Shown here: positions 17,558 through 26,983 of the stretch, one piece after another
How positions within the stretch are numbered: the first letter of the stretch is position 1
How the letters are laid out: every line of letters starts with the position of its first letter
IMG/VR virus record: IMGVR_UViG_3300006484_000005
Location: 1-64,000 of that record
DNA: 64,000 nt
DNA from: a virus
Reading direction: 5' to 3' (one strand)
Notes under the pieces: generated by a model
What the model was told of the DNA's origin: nothing
Databases searched by the model: none
What the model saw: the letters and a program-made list of their open reading frames with translations, nothing else
Translations under genes and position numbers: made by a program

Positions 17558-17704
17558 CTGTAGTGGATGGATTCGAACCATCAAGTGGAGATTCAATTGA
17601 TGACAAACGCTTGCAAGCTGGTGGTCTACCCCATATCATCAATCTATTTCTTTATCCACGTCCTCGGGACAGGAGGATACGTGTGCCAGTTCCGCCACAC
17701 TACA
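17558..17704 (-). tRNA. tRNA-like gene with about 70 nt of extra sequence
   Basis: The ends form a perfect 7-bp acceptor stem (TGTAGTG with CACTACA). The D-arm start GGCGGAACTGGCA is of class II type and the T-arm is canonical (GATGG, TTCGAAT, CCATC). At about 146 nt it is far longer than a class II tRNA. An internal 7-bp stem (TTGATGA with TCATCAA) encloses CTTGCAAG. The anticodon is ambiguous. It may contain an insertion or be a fusion of two tRNA remnants. Confidence 0.45.
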
Positions 17705-17710
17705 GTTTAT

Positions 17711-18082
17711 TTACTCTAAATCTAATTCTAATTGGTTACTAGTGTAACTTACATTAGCACCTTTTGGTAAATTAGTCCAAGTTGTATTTCCATTTGTTAT
17801 AATACTAGAAGCATTATAACTAGTACCACTTCCTGATGTTGTTGTTAAGTTTGTATCACCAGGTTGGCAAGTTATCTTATACTTATCCCATGGATTTACA
17901 TAATGTGGTTCTTGCCACATCGGGCTTGGTTTGAATTCTTCAATAGGTGATCCATAATCAGGACAATCTTTAATCTGATCCAATTCCGAAACAATGGTTT
18001 CCCATTGCTTCGGTGTTGGTCCTTCTTCATTTACTGCTCTAGCAAATCCTTTAAGCCAAAATATAAATTGATCTTTATTCAT
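17711..18082 (-). CDS. Hypothetical protein, 123 aa
   Basis: Starts MNKDQFIFWLKGFARAV, an N-terminal helix seen in small phage proteins, followed by a Ser/Thr/Asn-rich C-terminal half ending LELDLE. Overlaps the end of groEL by 8 nt. Function unknown. Confidence 0.6.
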   Translation of the reverse strand: MNKDQFIFWLKGFARAVNEEGPTPKQWETIVSELDQIKDCPDYGSPIEEFKPSPMWQEPHYVNPWDKYKITCQPGDTNLTTTSGSGTSYNASSIITNGNTTWTNLPKGANVSYTSNQLELDLE

Positions 18083-19712
18083 ACATTCCCATATTTCCCA
18101 TGTCTGGTTGTTGTTGGTCTTTCTTCTCTTCAGGTTTGTTATATATAATTGATTCTGTAATCAAAATTGTACCTGCAACTGATACCGCGTTTTCTAATGC
18201 TAAACGAGTAACTTTAGTTGGATCGATAATACCTTCTTCAACTAAGTCTGTGATGATTTTAGTTTTTAAATTATAACCATAATCGGATTCAACATTAGCT
18301 AATCGGTTTACAATACTAAATGATTCTAAATTTTCGTATCCGGCATTAGATAATATTTTTAGGAATGGGGCTGTACAAGCACGATAAACAATATCACGTC
18401 CTAAATCCAAATCTACATTATCGTATTTTTTATTAGCTAATACCTCACGAGCATGTATTAAAGCTACTCCACCACCAGGTAATATACCTTCTTGTAATGC
18501 TGCTTTGGTTGCGTGTAGTGCATCATCAACACGGTCCTTTTTCTCTCTCATTTCTACTTCCGTAGGAGCGCCGATATTAATTACTGCTACACCACCTGAT
18601 AATTTACCTAAACGTTCTTGTAGTTTTTCACGTTCAAACATTGACTTAGCATTGTCGATTTGTTGTTTTAAATCATCAATACGTTGCTCAATTTCCTCAA
18701 CATTACCTTTACCATCAACAATTGTTGTTGTTTCTTTAGCCACTGTAACTAAGCGAGCCGAACCTAGCCAATCGGAATTGAATTTCTCCAACTTCATTCC
18801 CTTTTCTGGTGAGATAACTTGCCCGCCTGTTACTGTAGCAATGTCTTCTAAGATATGCAAACGGCGATCTCCGAAATCAGGTGCTTTAACTACTGCTGCT
18901 TTTAGAATACCACGCATCTTATTTACTAATAATGTTGATAGCGCTTCACCATCAATATCTTCAGCAATAACTAACAATTCATCATTTGATTGTGATAATG
19001 AATTTAATAGCGGTAGTAATTCCTTAACTTGAGTTAAACGGCCATTATACAATAGAATCTTCGGATTGTTTAATGTAGCTGTCATTGTATCGTTATTAGT
19101 AACGAAGTATAATGATTTATATCCTTTATCGATTTGAATACCTTCTACAATCTCTAATGACGTTTCACCAATACGAGATTCCTCTACTGTAACTACACCA
19201 TCTACACCTACTGCTTGCATTGCCTCAGAAATCAATGCACCGATTTCCTCATCACCATTAGCTGAAATAACTGCTACTTGCTTGATTTGCTCGTCTGAAG
19301 TAATATCTTTAGATATTTCTTTAATTTTAGCAATAACTTCCTTAGTTGCTTGCTCAATACCGCGTTTAACTTCTACTGCATTCGATCCAGCTTTAATAGC
19401 ATTGAATCCATCTGCAATCATAGTAGCAGCAAGTAATGTAGTTGTAGTAGTGCCATCACCAGCTAAATCAGCTGTTTTAATTGCTGCTTGTTTTAATAAT
19501 TGTGCACCAATGTTTTCGATTGGGTTTTCCAATTCAATTGAACGAGCAACTGTAACACCGTCTTTAGTTGATACTGGGTTCTCACCTGCATTATCGATGA
19601 TTACGTTACGACCGTTTGGTCCTAATGTGCACGTAACTGCATCTGATAATTTGATGACGCCTTTTAATAATTTGGTTTTTGCGTCTTGATTAAATACTAT
19701 TTGCTTACTCAT
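18075..19712 (-). CDS. groEL: Chaperonin GroEL (phage-encoded 60 kDa)
   Basis: Complete 545-residue chaperonin. TLGPNGRNVIID and DGVTVA lie near residues 30-55, the ATP-binding GDGTTT at 85-90, and later EGILPGGGVALI. The C-terminal tail is short (MGNMGMYE) rather than a long GGM repeat. It should fold phage proteins, such as capsid proteins, in a double ring with GroES. It overlaps groES by 8 nt, so the two are co-expressed. Phages with a full groEL are uncommon; T4 encodes only the co-chaperonin gp31. Confidence 0.96.
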   Translation of the reverse strand: MSKQIVFNQDAKTKLLKGVIKLSDAVTCTLGPNGRNVIIDNAGENPVSTKDGVTVARSIELENPIENIGAQLLKQAAIKTADLAGDGTTTTTLLAATMIADGFNAIKAGSNAVEVKRGIEQATKEVIAKIKEISKDITSDEQIKQVAVISANGDEEIGALISEAMQAVGVDGVVTVEESRIGETSLEIVEGIQIDKGYKSLYFVTNNDTMTATLNNPKILLYNGRLTQVKELLPLLNSLSQSNDELLVIAEDIDGEALSTLLVNKMRGILKAAVVKAPDFGDRRLHILEDIATVTGGQVISPEKGMKLEKFNSDWLGSARLVTVAKETTTIVDGKGNVEEIEQRIDDLKQQIDNAKSMFEREKLQERLGKLSGGVAVINIGAPTEVEMREKKDRVDDALHATKAALQEGILPGGGVALIHAREVLANKKYDNVDLDLGRDIVYRACTAPFLKILSNAGYENLESFSIVNRLANVESDYGYNLKTKIITDLVEEGIIDPTKVTRLALENAVSVAGTILITESIIYNKPEEKKDQQQPDMGNMGMYE

Positions 19713-20004
19713 TGTCTTCTGTTTCGATTAATGCTAAAACGTTATTTTCTCCTGTAACGAGGTATTCTACCCCATCATATTCTACTCTTACTGGTCCGAT
19801 TTTAGGTAGGATAACTTTATCACCTACTTTAAATGTAGATGGAATTAATTTACCTTCTCCATTTCGGCGTCCAGGTCCTACTCCGATAATAGTTCCAACG
19901 TGGGGCATTTCCTTGCCCATATCTGGTACTACAATTGAACCGTAGAATTTCTCTCCGGATTCTTCATTTTTAACGACGATATTGTCGAATACTGCTTTTA
20001 TCAT
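19705..20004 (-). CDS. groES: Co-chaperonin GroES
   Basis: Ten-kDa lid of the chaperonin. The N-terminus MIKAVFDNIVVKNEE, the mobile-loop region around GEKFYGSIVVPD, and GDKVILPKIGPVRVEYDGVEYLV fit the GroES fold at 99 aa. It is encoded directly before groEL with an 8-nt overlap. Confidence 0.92.
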   Translation of the reverse strand: MIKAVFDNIVVKNEESGEKFYGSIVVPDMGKEMPHVGTIIGVGPGRRNGEGKLIPSTFKVGDKVILPKIGPVRVEYDGVEYLVTGENNVLALIETEDNE

Positions 20005-20297
20005 GCTGTTACTAAGTTTTTAATTTCTTCTTTTACTGATGTATAATTACTTAAAAATTCTCGGAGTGAATAAGTCTCGCGCTTATTTGCTACTTGGTAA
20101 CGAATAATTTTATCCATTGCATTTGACAATGAAGTAAAACTACCACAGAAATTGTTTCCAGTTTTTGTTGAATCGATTACAGTGTAGCTGTACTCATCTA
20201 CTTGGATTTCGTAAGGCGCTAATAATGCGTCAGAAATAATGGATTGTGATTTGGTTTGGCCTTTCACACGGCCAAATGCTTTTTTCTCTTCGCTCAT
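20001..20297 (-). CDS. Hypothetical protein, 98 aa
   Basis: Starts MSEEKKAFGRVKGQTKSQ and contains NNFCGSFTSLSNAMDKIIRYQVAN. No family recognised. It overlaps groES by 4 nt and is the first gene after a promoter-like element, so it may be co-transcribed with groES-groEL. Confidence 0.6.
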   Translation of the reverse strand: MSEEKKAFGRVKGQTKSQSIISDALLAPYEIQVDEYSYTVIDSTKTGNNFCGSFTSLSNAMDKIIRYQVANKRETYSLREFLSNYTSVKEEIKNLVTA

Positions 20298-20322
20298 ATA
20301 ACTTTTATTTTTAGTACAGTGT

Positions 20323-20338
20323 AAATATAATTAAGAAA
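20323..20338 (-). promoter_or_regulatory. Promoter-like element upstream of the groES-groEL unit
   Basis: Coding strand reads TTTCTTAATTATATTT, matching the recurrent motif, 25 nt before the ATG at 20297. A TATATTTATA core lies a further 20 nt upstream. The motif can also fold as a small TATAATT/AATTATA hairpin. Confidence 0.45.
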
Positions 20339-20370
20339 ATTATACTTCCCTATTTCGTATATAAATATAT

Positions 20371-21087
20371 CTAATTTAAAGAAGCCATAATAAAGTACTG
20401 AGAGATGGCATCTCCTTCAATAAACATTAGATGCATTAATCCATCTTCGTTTACTTTCATTTCAGCTTTATCGAAGTTTTTATTTGCTGTTAATATTTCA
20501 CGTAACACATCTGATGGAAATAATAATGGAGCAAACGGCATTCCTTCGGTTTTGGATGGAATATTGAATTCCAATTTATTAGCATATCCTGATGGATCAC
20601 CTAATATGATACGTGCTGTATCGTTATGTGGTTCTAATGTAAATGTTTTAATATCTGGTCCTAATGCTTTCTTACAATCAATAAATCGAGTAACGAAATC
20701 GGGCTCCATATCGTAATGCAACTGATAAGTTACATCAATTGCATTTGGTGTTTTAGGGATTAATGATATATCTGATGCTGAAAACATCATTTTGTATTGG
20801 TTATCTTCAATTAGTAGTTTTTCTACAATACCGAATTTCTCCTGGTACTGAATATCTACATTCGTATCTAGGATATGTAGTAATTTTAATAATGGGGATG
20901 TTTCGAATATACCGAATTCAGCATTTGGTAATTCAATTGGTAATACAACTTCACCTACTACATCACGATTAGTAGTAGAGAATGGAATTGTTAACACATT
21001 ATTTTTAATGTTGAACTTAACTGCTTCAGTCAGTCCATTCAGATAATATTTTTCAATACTATCTACTAATTTACGTTTATCGATCAT
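20371..21087 (-). CDS. DNA polymerase sliding clamp (T4 gp45-like)
   Basis: At 238 aa, the length and fold pattern suit the trimeric PCNA-like gp45. It starts MIDKRKLVDSIEKYYLNGLTE. Its hydrophobic beta strands include NNVLTIPFSTTNRDVVGEVVLP and the C-terminal KAEMKVNEDGLMHLMFIEGDAISQYFIM. Its place beside PolB and near the clamp loader supports the call. It tethers polymerase to DNA and in T4 also activates late transcription. Confidence 0.85.
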   Translation of the reverse strand: MIDKRKLVDSIEKYYLNGLTEAVKFNIKNNVLTIPFSTTNRDVVGEVVLPIELPNAEFGIFETSPLLKLLHILDTNVDIQYQEKFGIVEKLLIEDNQYKMMFSASDISLIPKTPNAIDVTYQLHYDMEPDFVTRFIDCKKALGPDIKTFTLEPHNDTARIILGDPSGYANKLEFNIPSKTEGMPFAPLLFPSDVLREILTANKNFDKAEMKVNEDGLMHLMFIEGDAISQYFIMASLN

Positions 21088-21109
21088 AACCTTAATTTAA
21101 TGAAGAAAT

Positions 21110-21748
21110 CTAGTTTAGCTTTAAAAGCATACCAATTCCCATATAAGCATTTGGACGCATAGAACCTTCATGTACGTTACCACCAACTTGTAATTGAAGT
21201 AAATTGTCATTTAATGATTTACGAACAATTGATAATCCAAATGATTGGAATGGTTGTGTAAAGTTTGTAGTCATATGTGGGCCCATATACCACTGTACTA
21301 TCTTTGGACGGTATACTTCTACAATTCGTTCCTTAACTTTTGGTTTTACATCAGCAATCCATCTTCTACTTACTAAGCGATTATGTGAGATTGTATCTGT
21401 AATTATAACATTACCAATTCCATCTTCTAATGTAAGTGTTTCTTTATGTACATTTTTTGGATAGTATTGTTGTAGGATAGCAACAGTATCTAATGCTGTA
21501 GGAGCAGTTGGTACTGGTACCATTGTGTATTTTAATACTTCAACTGTTTTAGTAACTGTTCTAACTCGTGGTTTTGGTGCCTTAGCAACAGGTACAATTA
21601 TTGGTTTTGGTGCTGGAACAGGAATTGGTATTACTTTAGATACGGTAGCAATTCCGTTCTTATATGTTTTAACAATAATAAATTTTTGTTTTTGGCCAAA
21701 CGCTGACACTCCCATCAGCATTAGTAGTAGTATGTATAACTTTTTCAT
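21110..21748 (-). CDS. Exported hypothetical protein, 212 aa
   Basis: Signal peptide MKKLYILLLMLMGVSAFGQ, of Bacteroidetes style with Q at +1. A Pro/Val/Lys-rich stretch follows (residues 40-65), then a C-terminal region with alternating polar and hydrophobic residues (LLQLQVGGNVHEGSMRPNAYMGIGMLLKLN), suggestive of an outer-membrane strand set. No family recognised. Confidence 0.65.
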   Translation of the reverse strand: MKKLYILLLMLMGVSAFGQKQKFIIVKTYKNGIATVSKVIPIPVPAPKPIIVPVAKAPKPRVRTVTKTVEVLKYTMVPVPTAPTALDTVAILQQYYPKNVHKETLTLEDGIGNVIITDTISHNRLVSRRWIADVKPKVKERIVEVYRPKIVQWYMGPHMTTNFTQPFQSFGLSIVRKSLNDNLLQLQVGGNVHEGSMRPNAYMGIGMLLKLN

Positions 21749-21749
21749 C

Positions 21750-21764
21750 GTATATAAATATATA
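21750..21764 (-). promoter_or_regulatory. TATATTTATA-type promoter-like element
   Basis: Coding strand has ATATATATTTATATACG immediately before the ATG at 21748, leaving almost no leader. It shares its core with the element at 14165. Confidence 0.35.
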
Positions 21765-21768
21765 TTTT

Positions 21769-24408
21769 TTAATCAAAAGTGAAGAACTTGTTAAAATTAG
21801 CATTAAATATAGGCATTCCCCATCCAATATCGGAATATAGGCCTTCAATTTTGTTTTTCATTACTGAATCAAATAATAGTCCTCTATTAATGTATTTTTC
21901 AATAAATTCAATAATTTGTGGAGGATCATTATAGCCGTTAAATCCGATACAATCAATCTTAAATGGATTATCTTTTAAATAAGCAATTAGCATTTTATCG
22001 CCAATCTGGAATTTAGAGTATTGTTTATCTAATCCTTTAAATTGTAGTAAGTCATTATAGCGAATAGCAGCTTTAGTATTGATTGGACATTTTAATCGTA
22101 ATTTACTAAATATCTCACCATTTCTAGGACGTGAATCAATATATGATCCTAATTGTTTTAGGCCAGTCGGTTTCAATAGCTGACGCCAATCAATTGTGTT
22201 TACCTTAGTTTTAAAATCAAGTATTTGCTTATCGATGTCTTGTTTTTGTTTACCGAACATGATTTGATTTAGAATCGACTCACCAAATTCACGGAATAAT
22301 GGTGGAAAATTCGATTTCATCAGATCTAATCCCTTCATGTCTAGCTCTTCAACTGTAACACCTTCCTTATTTACAATATACATTGCGTAACGACGTTTAC
22401 CTGAGAAGTAGCCCCGTTCGATTACTACTTCTTGTTTTAATTCAAAGTAGTGAGGTCGATCATGTAAATTAAATAAGTCAACTACTAGTGTATCTAAATG
22501 TTTATTTGCTAATAATTGAATCTCGGTAGCAATCTCTAATGTAGCTGCAATACAAGCCGCTTTATCAGTTAAATCAACACCTTCAGCTCGTAGTAAATCC
22601 TTAACATGAATGAATAATGAGTCGGTATCTGAAGTAATAATATAATCTTTATTATTTGTACCTAATCGCTCATTCATTATTTTATTACAGAATATAATCG
22701 ATTCTTGAGTTAATCGTTGTCCTGTTAATGTAATAGCTTTAGATATCATTTTATGACCATCAGTGTAGCGCCATGAGTTTAAAGCAAATACACCATACAC
22801 GTCATTTAATTTAATTTTATATGCATGTTGGCGTCGGTTATAAAACTCACCCATAACAGTATCACCTGCTTTATATGCTTTTTTCATTAAATTCTTATAC
22901 TCGACACGTTTATTAAACCAGTCAGTTAGAATTTCACATACAACTGATTGTTTATTTTTATCGAATATAACACCAGCAGCTGATATAATTAGGTTATTAT
23001 TTTTAACGAAATTATACATTATACCTGCTGTGGTATCTGTTAGCTTTAATGTTTTATCTGGTAGTAGTTTTTCGACTGTAATCTTAGTGTTTGGGTCCAT
23101 GTGCTTCAGCTCATCTAAGGACCACTGACTATCAGTTTTATGTTTGTTTACAATTCTACCTACTAGCGTTTCAATACCAATATTTAAAGAACGAATAATA
23201 GATGGGTATAGCGATGTAAAGTCTAAGTCAATTACCCACTCGTATAGGCCCGGTTCTGGATCCTTTAAATATCCACCGGCATATTCAGATAATTCAATAA
23301 TTTCATCTAATTGTTCTTTAGTGATTTTACCTGTTTTGTAATCAAATTCAGCTTTCTTACGTGATAATCCACCTAATTTAGGATTTGATGTAGTCGGTTT
23401 ATTAGGCGATACAATATTCTTACGTTTTAGGTAAGTTAAAATAGCACCATCATTTAGAGCCGTTGAATAATAGATGTTATCGTAGGTAGTATGACATAGG
23501 TGACCAACAGTAACTGTTAGATCGATAAATTTCATTTTTTCCTCTAACTTAACTAGAATCTCAACGTCGCGAATGTTATATTCGATAAATTTCTGTACGT
23601 CTTCCTTAAATAATTTATCTAATGAACCATAATACTCAATTTTACCTAACTTAACGTATTTAGTTCCAATATTACCTAATGCGTATGATGGTTCTTGTTT
23701 AGTTACATATTTTTTAAATAGTAACATATAATCTAGGTGATTTAAACCACCAATTTTAACTACTTGCTCGCCATCATTTTCACCTACAGCTACTTTTCTA
23801 ATCGGAGATAAGCGGTCAGCTTGCGTTTTACCTAATACTTTGGCAATTCTGTTGTATGTGTAAGGCACATCGAAGAATTCACTATTCCACCCCGAGATTA
23901 TCGTAGGATCTAATTCATTCCATTTATCTAGGAACGTTTGCAGCAGGATTTTTTCCGAAATACAAGAGATAACAAATGTATTATCTTTTTCAGAATTTGT
24001 AAGTAATTGATCTTCATCTAGAATATAGCAATAATATTGCTTTAACGAATTATCATATAAAGCAATTGATGTAATTTTAGTTGGAGCATTAGCTACTGTT
24101 TGTGGTGTTAATGCACCTGCAATTTCGCACTCAATATCAAAGAATACCGTATTGTGAAATTCTGGTGTATCATCTGATTCTGAGTATAAATCAACTAGTA
24201 CTCGAGTGTGTTTATCAACGTCTGTTTCGTAGCAATCACCTGAGTATGTTTTAGTAGGTGATACTTTATCCCCAAACAATGTTAAATAATGTCCTTTGGT
24301 ATCTGGTTTGAAAAATGTGGGTTGGTACTCGAATGAGTTCCAACCCAATTTATCATCACGTAAGTGATATTTCTTTTCTCTAGAATCGTAATAGATTGAT
24401 TGATACAT
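21769..24408 (-). CDS. Replicative DNA polymerase, family B (T4 gp43-like)
   Basis: An 879-residue polymerase with 3'-5' exonuclease. Exo I is VFFDIECEI (Asp 91, Glu 93), Exo II ISGWNSEFFDVPY, Exo III YNIRDVEILVKL. Polymerase motif A is DLDFTSLYPSIIRSL near residue 390, motif B KIKLNDVYGVFALNSW, and motif C IITSDTDSLFI near 590. Length is close to T4 gp43 (898 aa). It is the main genome replicase, working with the clamp at 20371-21087. Confidence 0.96.
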   Translation of the reverse strand: MYQSIYYDSREKKYHLRDDKLGWNSFEYQPTFFKPDTKGHYLTLFGDKVSPTKTYSGDCYETDVDKHTRVLVDLYSESDDTPEFHNTVFFDIECEIAGALTPQTVANAPTKITSIALYDNSLKQYYCYILDEDQLLTNSEKDNTFVISCISEKILLQTFLDKWNELDPTIISGWNSEFFDVPYTYNRIAKVLGKTQADRLSPIRKVAVGENDGEQVVKIGGLNHLDYMLLFKKYVTKQEPSYALGNIGTKYVKLGKIEYYGSLDKLFKEDVQKFIEYNIRDVEILVKLEEKMKFIDLTVTVGHLCHTTYDNIYYSTALNDGAILTYLKRKNIVSPNKPTTSNPKLGGLSRKKAEFDYKTGKITKEQLDEIIELSEYAGGYLKDPEPGLYEWVIDLDFTSLYPSIIRSLNIGIETLVGRIVNKHKTDSQWSLDELKHMDPNTKITVEKLLPDKTLKLTDTTAGIMYNFVKNNNLIISAAGVIFDKNKQSVVCEILTDWFNKRVEYKNLMKKAYKAGDTVMGEFYNRRQHAYKIKLNDVYGVFALNSWRYTDGHKMISKAITLTGQRLTQESIIFCNKIMNERLGTNNKDYIITSDTDSLFIHVKDLLRAEGVDLTDKAACIAATLEIATEIQLLANKHLDTLVVDLFNLHDRPHYFELKQEVVIERGYFSGKRRYAMYIVNKEGVTVEELDMKGLDLMKSNFPPLFREFGESILNQIMFGKQKQDIDKQILDFKTKVNTIDWRQLLKPTGLKQLGSYIDSRPRNGEIFSKLRLKCPINTKAAIRYNDLLQFKGLDKQYSKFQIGDKMLIAYLKDNPFKIDCIGFNGYNDPPQIIEFIEKYINRGLLFDSVMKNKIEGLYSDIGWGMPIFNANFNKFFTFD

Positions 24409-24424
24409 ATAACCTTTTTGTTAT

Positions 24425-24440
24425 AAACATAATTAAGAAA
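24425..24440 (-). promoter_or_regulatory. Promoter-like element upstream of DNA polymerase
   Basis: Coding strand reads TTTCTTAATTATGTTT, a copy of the recurrent motif, directly after the stop of the upstream gene and 17 nt before the polymerase ATG. Confidence 0.45.
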
Positions 24441-26111
24441 TTAATTTTCTCTACGGTCTTCTCTAGGATAAAATTCAAATCTATCATGTTCAGTTGGTGT
24501 TGCTAATAATATTCCTGGATTGAGTATTTTATCAAGTGTTTGTTGATACATAAATGACATCCAAGTTTGTTCATATGGATAACCCCATTTAGTATCTAAG
24601 AACATTTTTTTATTACCTTCACGGGATACTACTTGAGGCCAGTTACAATAATATACTTCACCAGTTGCATAAGGTAACCCATTTAATGATTTTATATTTT
24701 TAAAATTCATATTAGGGGCAGCATTCACATCACTAGTTATTTTAACTGGTCTTTCAGGAAATAATTTAGCTCTAACATCAGCAGGAACATTATGCCAAGC
24801 CCATTGTTTAGAATTATCACCATAAAACTCACTAAAATTCCATTTTAAGAAATCAAAATTTTCAGTCCAAGCAATACGCATCATTGTATTATAGAAGTCA
24901 TTAATTTTTCTCCTAAATCCGTTTCTGCAGAATTCATCATTACCTAAATAAAAGAACATATCATCTTCAAAGAAAAAATGATAATCGAATCCATTTTCAT
25001 CAGCGTGTTCAGCTATGAATTGACGTCCACCACATATTCCAATATTATCTTTTTTAATTGCTTCAAATCCATACTTTTTACATAACTTATTATATTGTTT
25101 TGTAGTTGTTAGATCTGTAGAATTATTTAATAGGTATTTTTTAGGTTTATCTAAGAAGTTCTTATCATATAATTCAAACGACATACATAATTTTTCAAAT
25201 TGAGATGGGGAATTATAAGTTAAAACATATAATGCGGTATTATTTACATCATGGTCATTTTGTAATATTTCATTATTACTTTGATTTAAATTTTTTAATG
25301 TATCATTCTTTAAATTTTCAAAAAATGTACTTAATAAACCATTTCCTTCAATTTCAAAATATTGGAATAATTCTGGATGTTTATAAAGTAAAATAGTAAA
25401 TAATGATTCTTCTGTACCCATATACCCACTAGATAGGGAATCTATCAATAATGAATAGTACATGTTATTTACTTCGGCAATTAAATCTTTAGGTCCTCCA
25501 AAAATACCTCCACGACACACTTTATCTACTTCTCCTTGAGCATATTCACACATTGGTTCGTAGGTAAAACCATGTATTTCAACTTTACCATCATATGGGA
25601 AAGCAACAAATGAAAATTTATTAAAATATTTATCTAATTTAGATAGAACTTTATCATGCCAGAAATAACCTTCATGTACTGTATTTGTTAAACCACCATC
25701 AACCCACACTAAATGTGTTGAATTAAATTTATCAAATATTCTAGCATCATTCATTAGAAACATCTTAGACATTACTAATGGATTGTATAAATCTAATTTA
25801 GCTTGTGTACTTTCTGGTAGCCATCCTGATTGGTTATACCAATTTTCATTGGTTCTAATTTTTTGTATTAAATCATAATATTCATTATTTTTAAACCAAT
25901 CTAACTCACGAATAATCACTTGAGTATTTTCAGATGAACGTCGTTCCCATACCCATTGTTCATATTCTGGTTCTATAAATACAATAAAATTGTCTGGTGA
26001 TTTTAGTAATTTGTCTAAATTATTTAAATAATGATCAAATGAACGAGACCATCCCTCAGATAATTGATCTCTTTTAATATCCCAAATTCCCGTAACTATA
26101 GTTGTACTCAT
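24441..26111 (-). CDS. Two-domain glycosyltransferase: HtrL/YibB-like plus GT-A
   Basis: The N-terminal half (1-290) reads TTIVTGIWDIKRDQLSEGWSRSF, then LVWVDGGL, a pattern of the WlaTC/HtrL family. The C-terminal half starts ALYVLTYNSPSQFEKL and holds FFFEDDMFFYL, a GT2-like metal site. The N-terminal half is related to the following gene, which suggests duplication followed by fusion. It opens the second glycan island's downstream end. Confidence 0.72.
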   Translation of the reverse strand: MSTTIVTGIWDIKRDQLSEGWSRSFDHYLNNLDKLLKSPDNFIVFIEPEYEQWVWERRSSENTQVIIRELDWFKNNEYYDLIQKIRTNENWYNQSGWLPESTQAKLDLYNPLVMSKMFLMNDARIFDKFNSTHLVWVDGGLTNTVHEGYFWHDKVLSKLDKYFNKFSFVAFPYDGKVEIHGFTYEPMCEYAQGEVDKVCRGGIFGGPKDLIAEVNNMYYSLLIDSLSSGYMGTEESLFTILLYKHPELFQYFEIEGNGLLSTFFENLKNDTLKNLNQSNNEILQNDHDVNNTALYVLTYNSPSQFEKLCMSFELYDKNFLDKPKKYLLNNSTDLTTTKQYNKLCKKYGFEAIKKDNIGICGGRQFIAEHADENGFDYHFFFEDDMFFYLGNDEFCRNGFRRKINDFYNTMMRIAWTENFDFLKWNFSEFYGDNSKQWAWHNVPADVRAKLFPERPVKITSDVNAAPNMNFKNIKSLNGLPYATGEVYYCNWPQVVSREGNKKMFLDTKWGYPYEQTWMSFMYQQTLDKILNPGILLATPTEHDRFEFYPREDRREN

Positions 26112-26983
26112 TGTAGTTGTTCTAAAACTTTATAAAATGACCGATTTCTAATAAAATATAAATTATCTTCATTTAAGTAAGCCTGAATGTTATTTTCATG
26201 CCACCATGTATCAAAATAATCAGTAGTAAATAATTCAGGGTAATTATAATAAAGAACTGTTAAGATATTCTCTTCATGCCATTGAATTTTATTATATTCT
26301 TCTATAATACTATTAACCCCATTATCAAATTTAATAAATAAATCATTAATTAACTTACTATCACCTCCGATAACACCTCCAATAACATGCCACTTTCCAT
26401 CATATTCATTAATAAAACATTCTTTAGGTTCATGAGCCCAAAAATTCAAATGATTTTCTTTTAATATCAAAAAGCATTTATTTTCGGTTTGATTATTTAA
26501 ATTAGATAAGAATGTATTATTAAATAATGGAGATGAATAATAACTTTCACCTGAAAAATAATCACCTTTACACTCCATGTATTTGTCGGGGATTAAACCA
26601 GTATATGATAAACCCGCGTCAAACCAATAAACTCTATCATAATCTGATGTAGTTTCTTCTTTCATCCAATATAATTTCATATATTGGACTTCTAAACATC
26701 TATCTGATGTTTTAGCGTCTTCAAAATTTTTATACTGTTCAAATTTATCTTTCCAATAATGATTATCTAAATCATAAGTTTTAATAGTAAGATTTTCATA
26801 CTCACCTAAATAGTTAGTTAAATTCTCTACTTCTTCTTCAGCTGTATATAATACAAAATCAGCATTTGTCATTTTTAACATTGACTTTACTGAGTTTATG
26901 TAATGATATCCTCTATTTATTCGTCCACCGAATTTAGTACCGTAAAGGTTACTATATATGCATGTTACTATCTTTGTTTTCAT
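26108..26983 (-). CDS. HtrL/YibB-like glycosyltransferase
   Basis: Starts MKTKIVTCIYSNLYGTKFGGR and contains YDRVYWFDAGLS and HVIGGVIGGDS, matching the arrangement in the N-terminal half of the neighbouring 556-aa protein. The family is associated with lipooligosaccharide or surface-glycan synthesis. Overlaps the next gene by 4 nt. Confidence 0.68.
   Translation of the reverse strand: MKTKIVTCIYSNLYGTKFGGRINRGYHYINSVKSMLKMTNADFVLYTAEEEVENLTNYLGEYENLTIKTYDLDNHYWKDKFEQYKNFEDAKTSDRCLEVQYMKLYWMKEETTSDYDRVYWFDAGLSYTGLIPDKYMECKGDYFSGESYYSSPLFNNTFLSNLNNQTENKCFLILKENHLNFWAHEPKECFINEYDGKWHVIGGVIGGDSKLINDLFIKFDNGVNSIIEEYNKIQWHEENILTVLYYNYPELFTTDYFDTWWHENNIQAYLNEDNLYFIRNRSFYKVLEQLQ

Noticed and set aside
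17558-17704. tmRNA (ssrA)
   Set aside because: There is no tag reading frame with the expected ending, and the length (146 nt) is far too short for tmRNA.
18505-19689. Plus-strand frames antisense to groEL
   Set aside because: Opposite-strand shadows of a clear, conserved gene.
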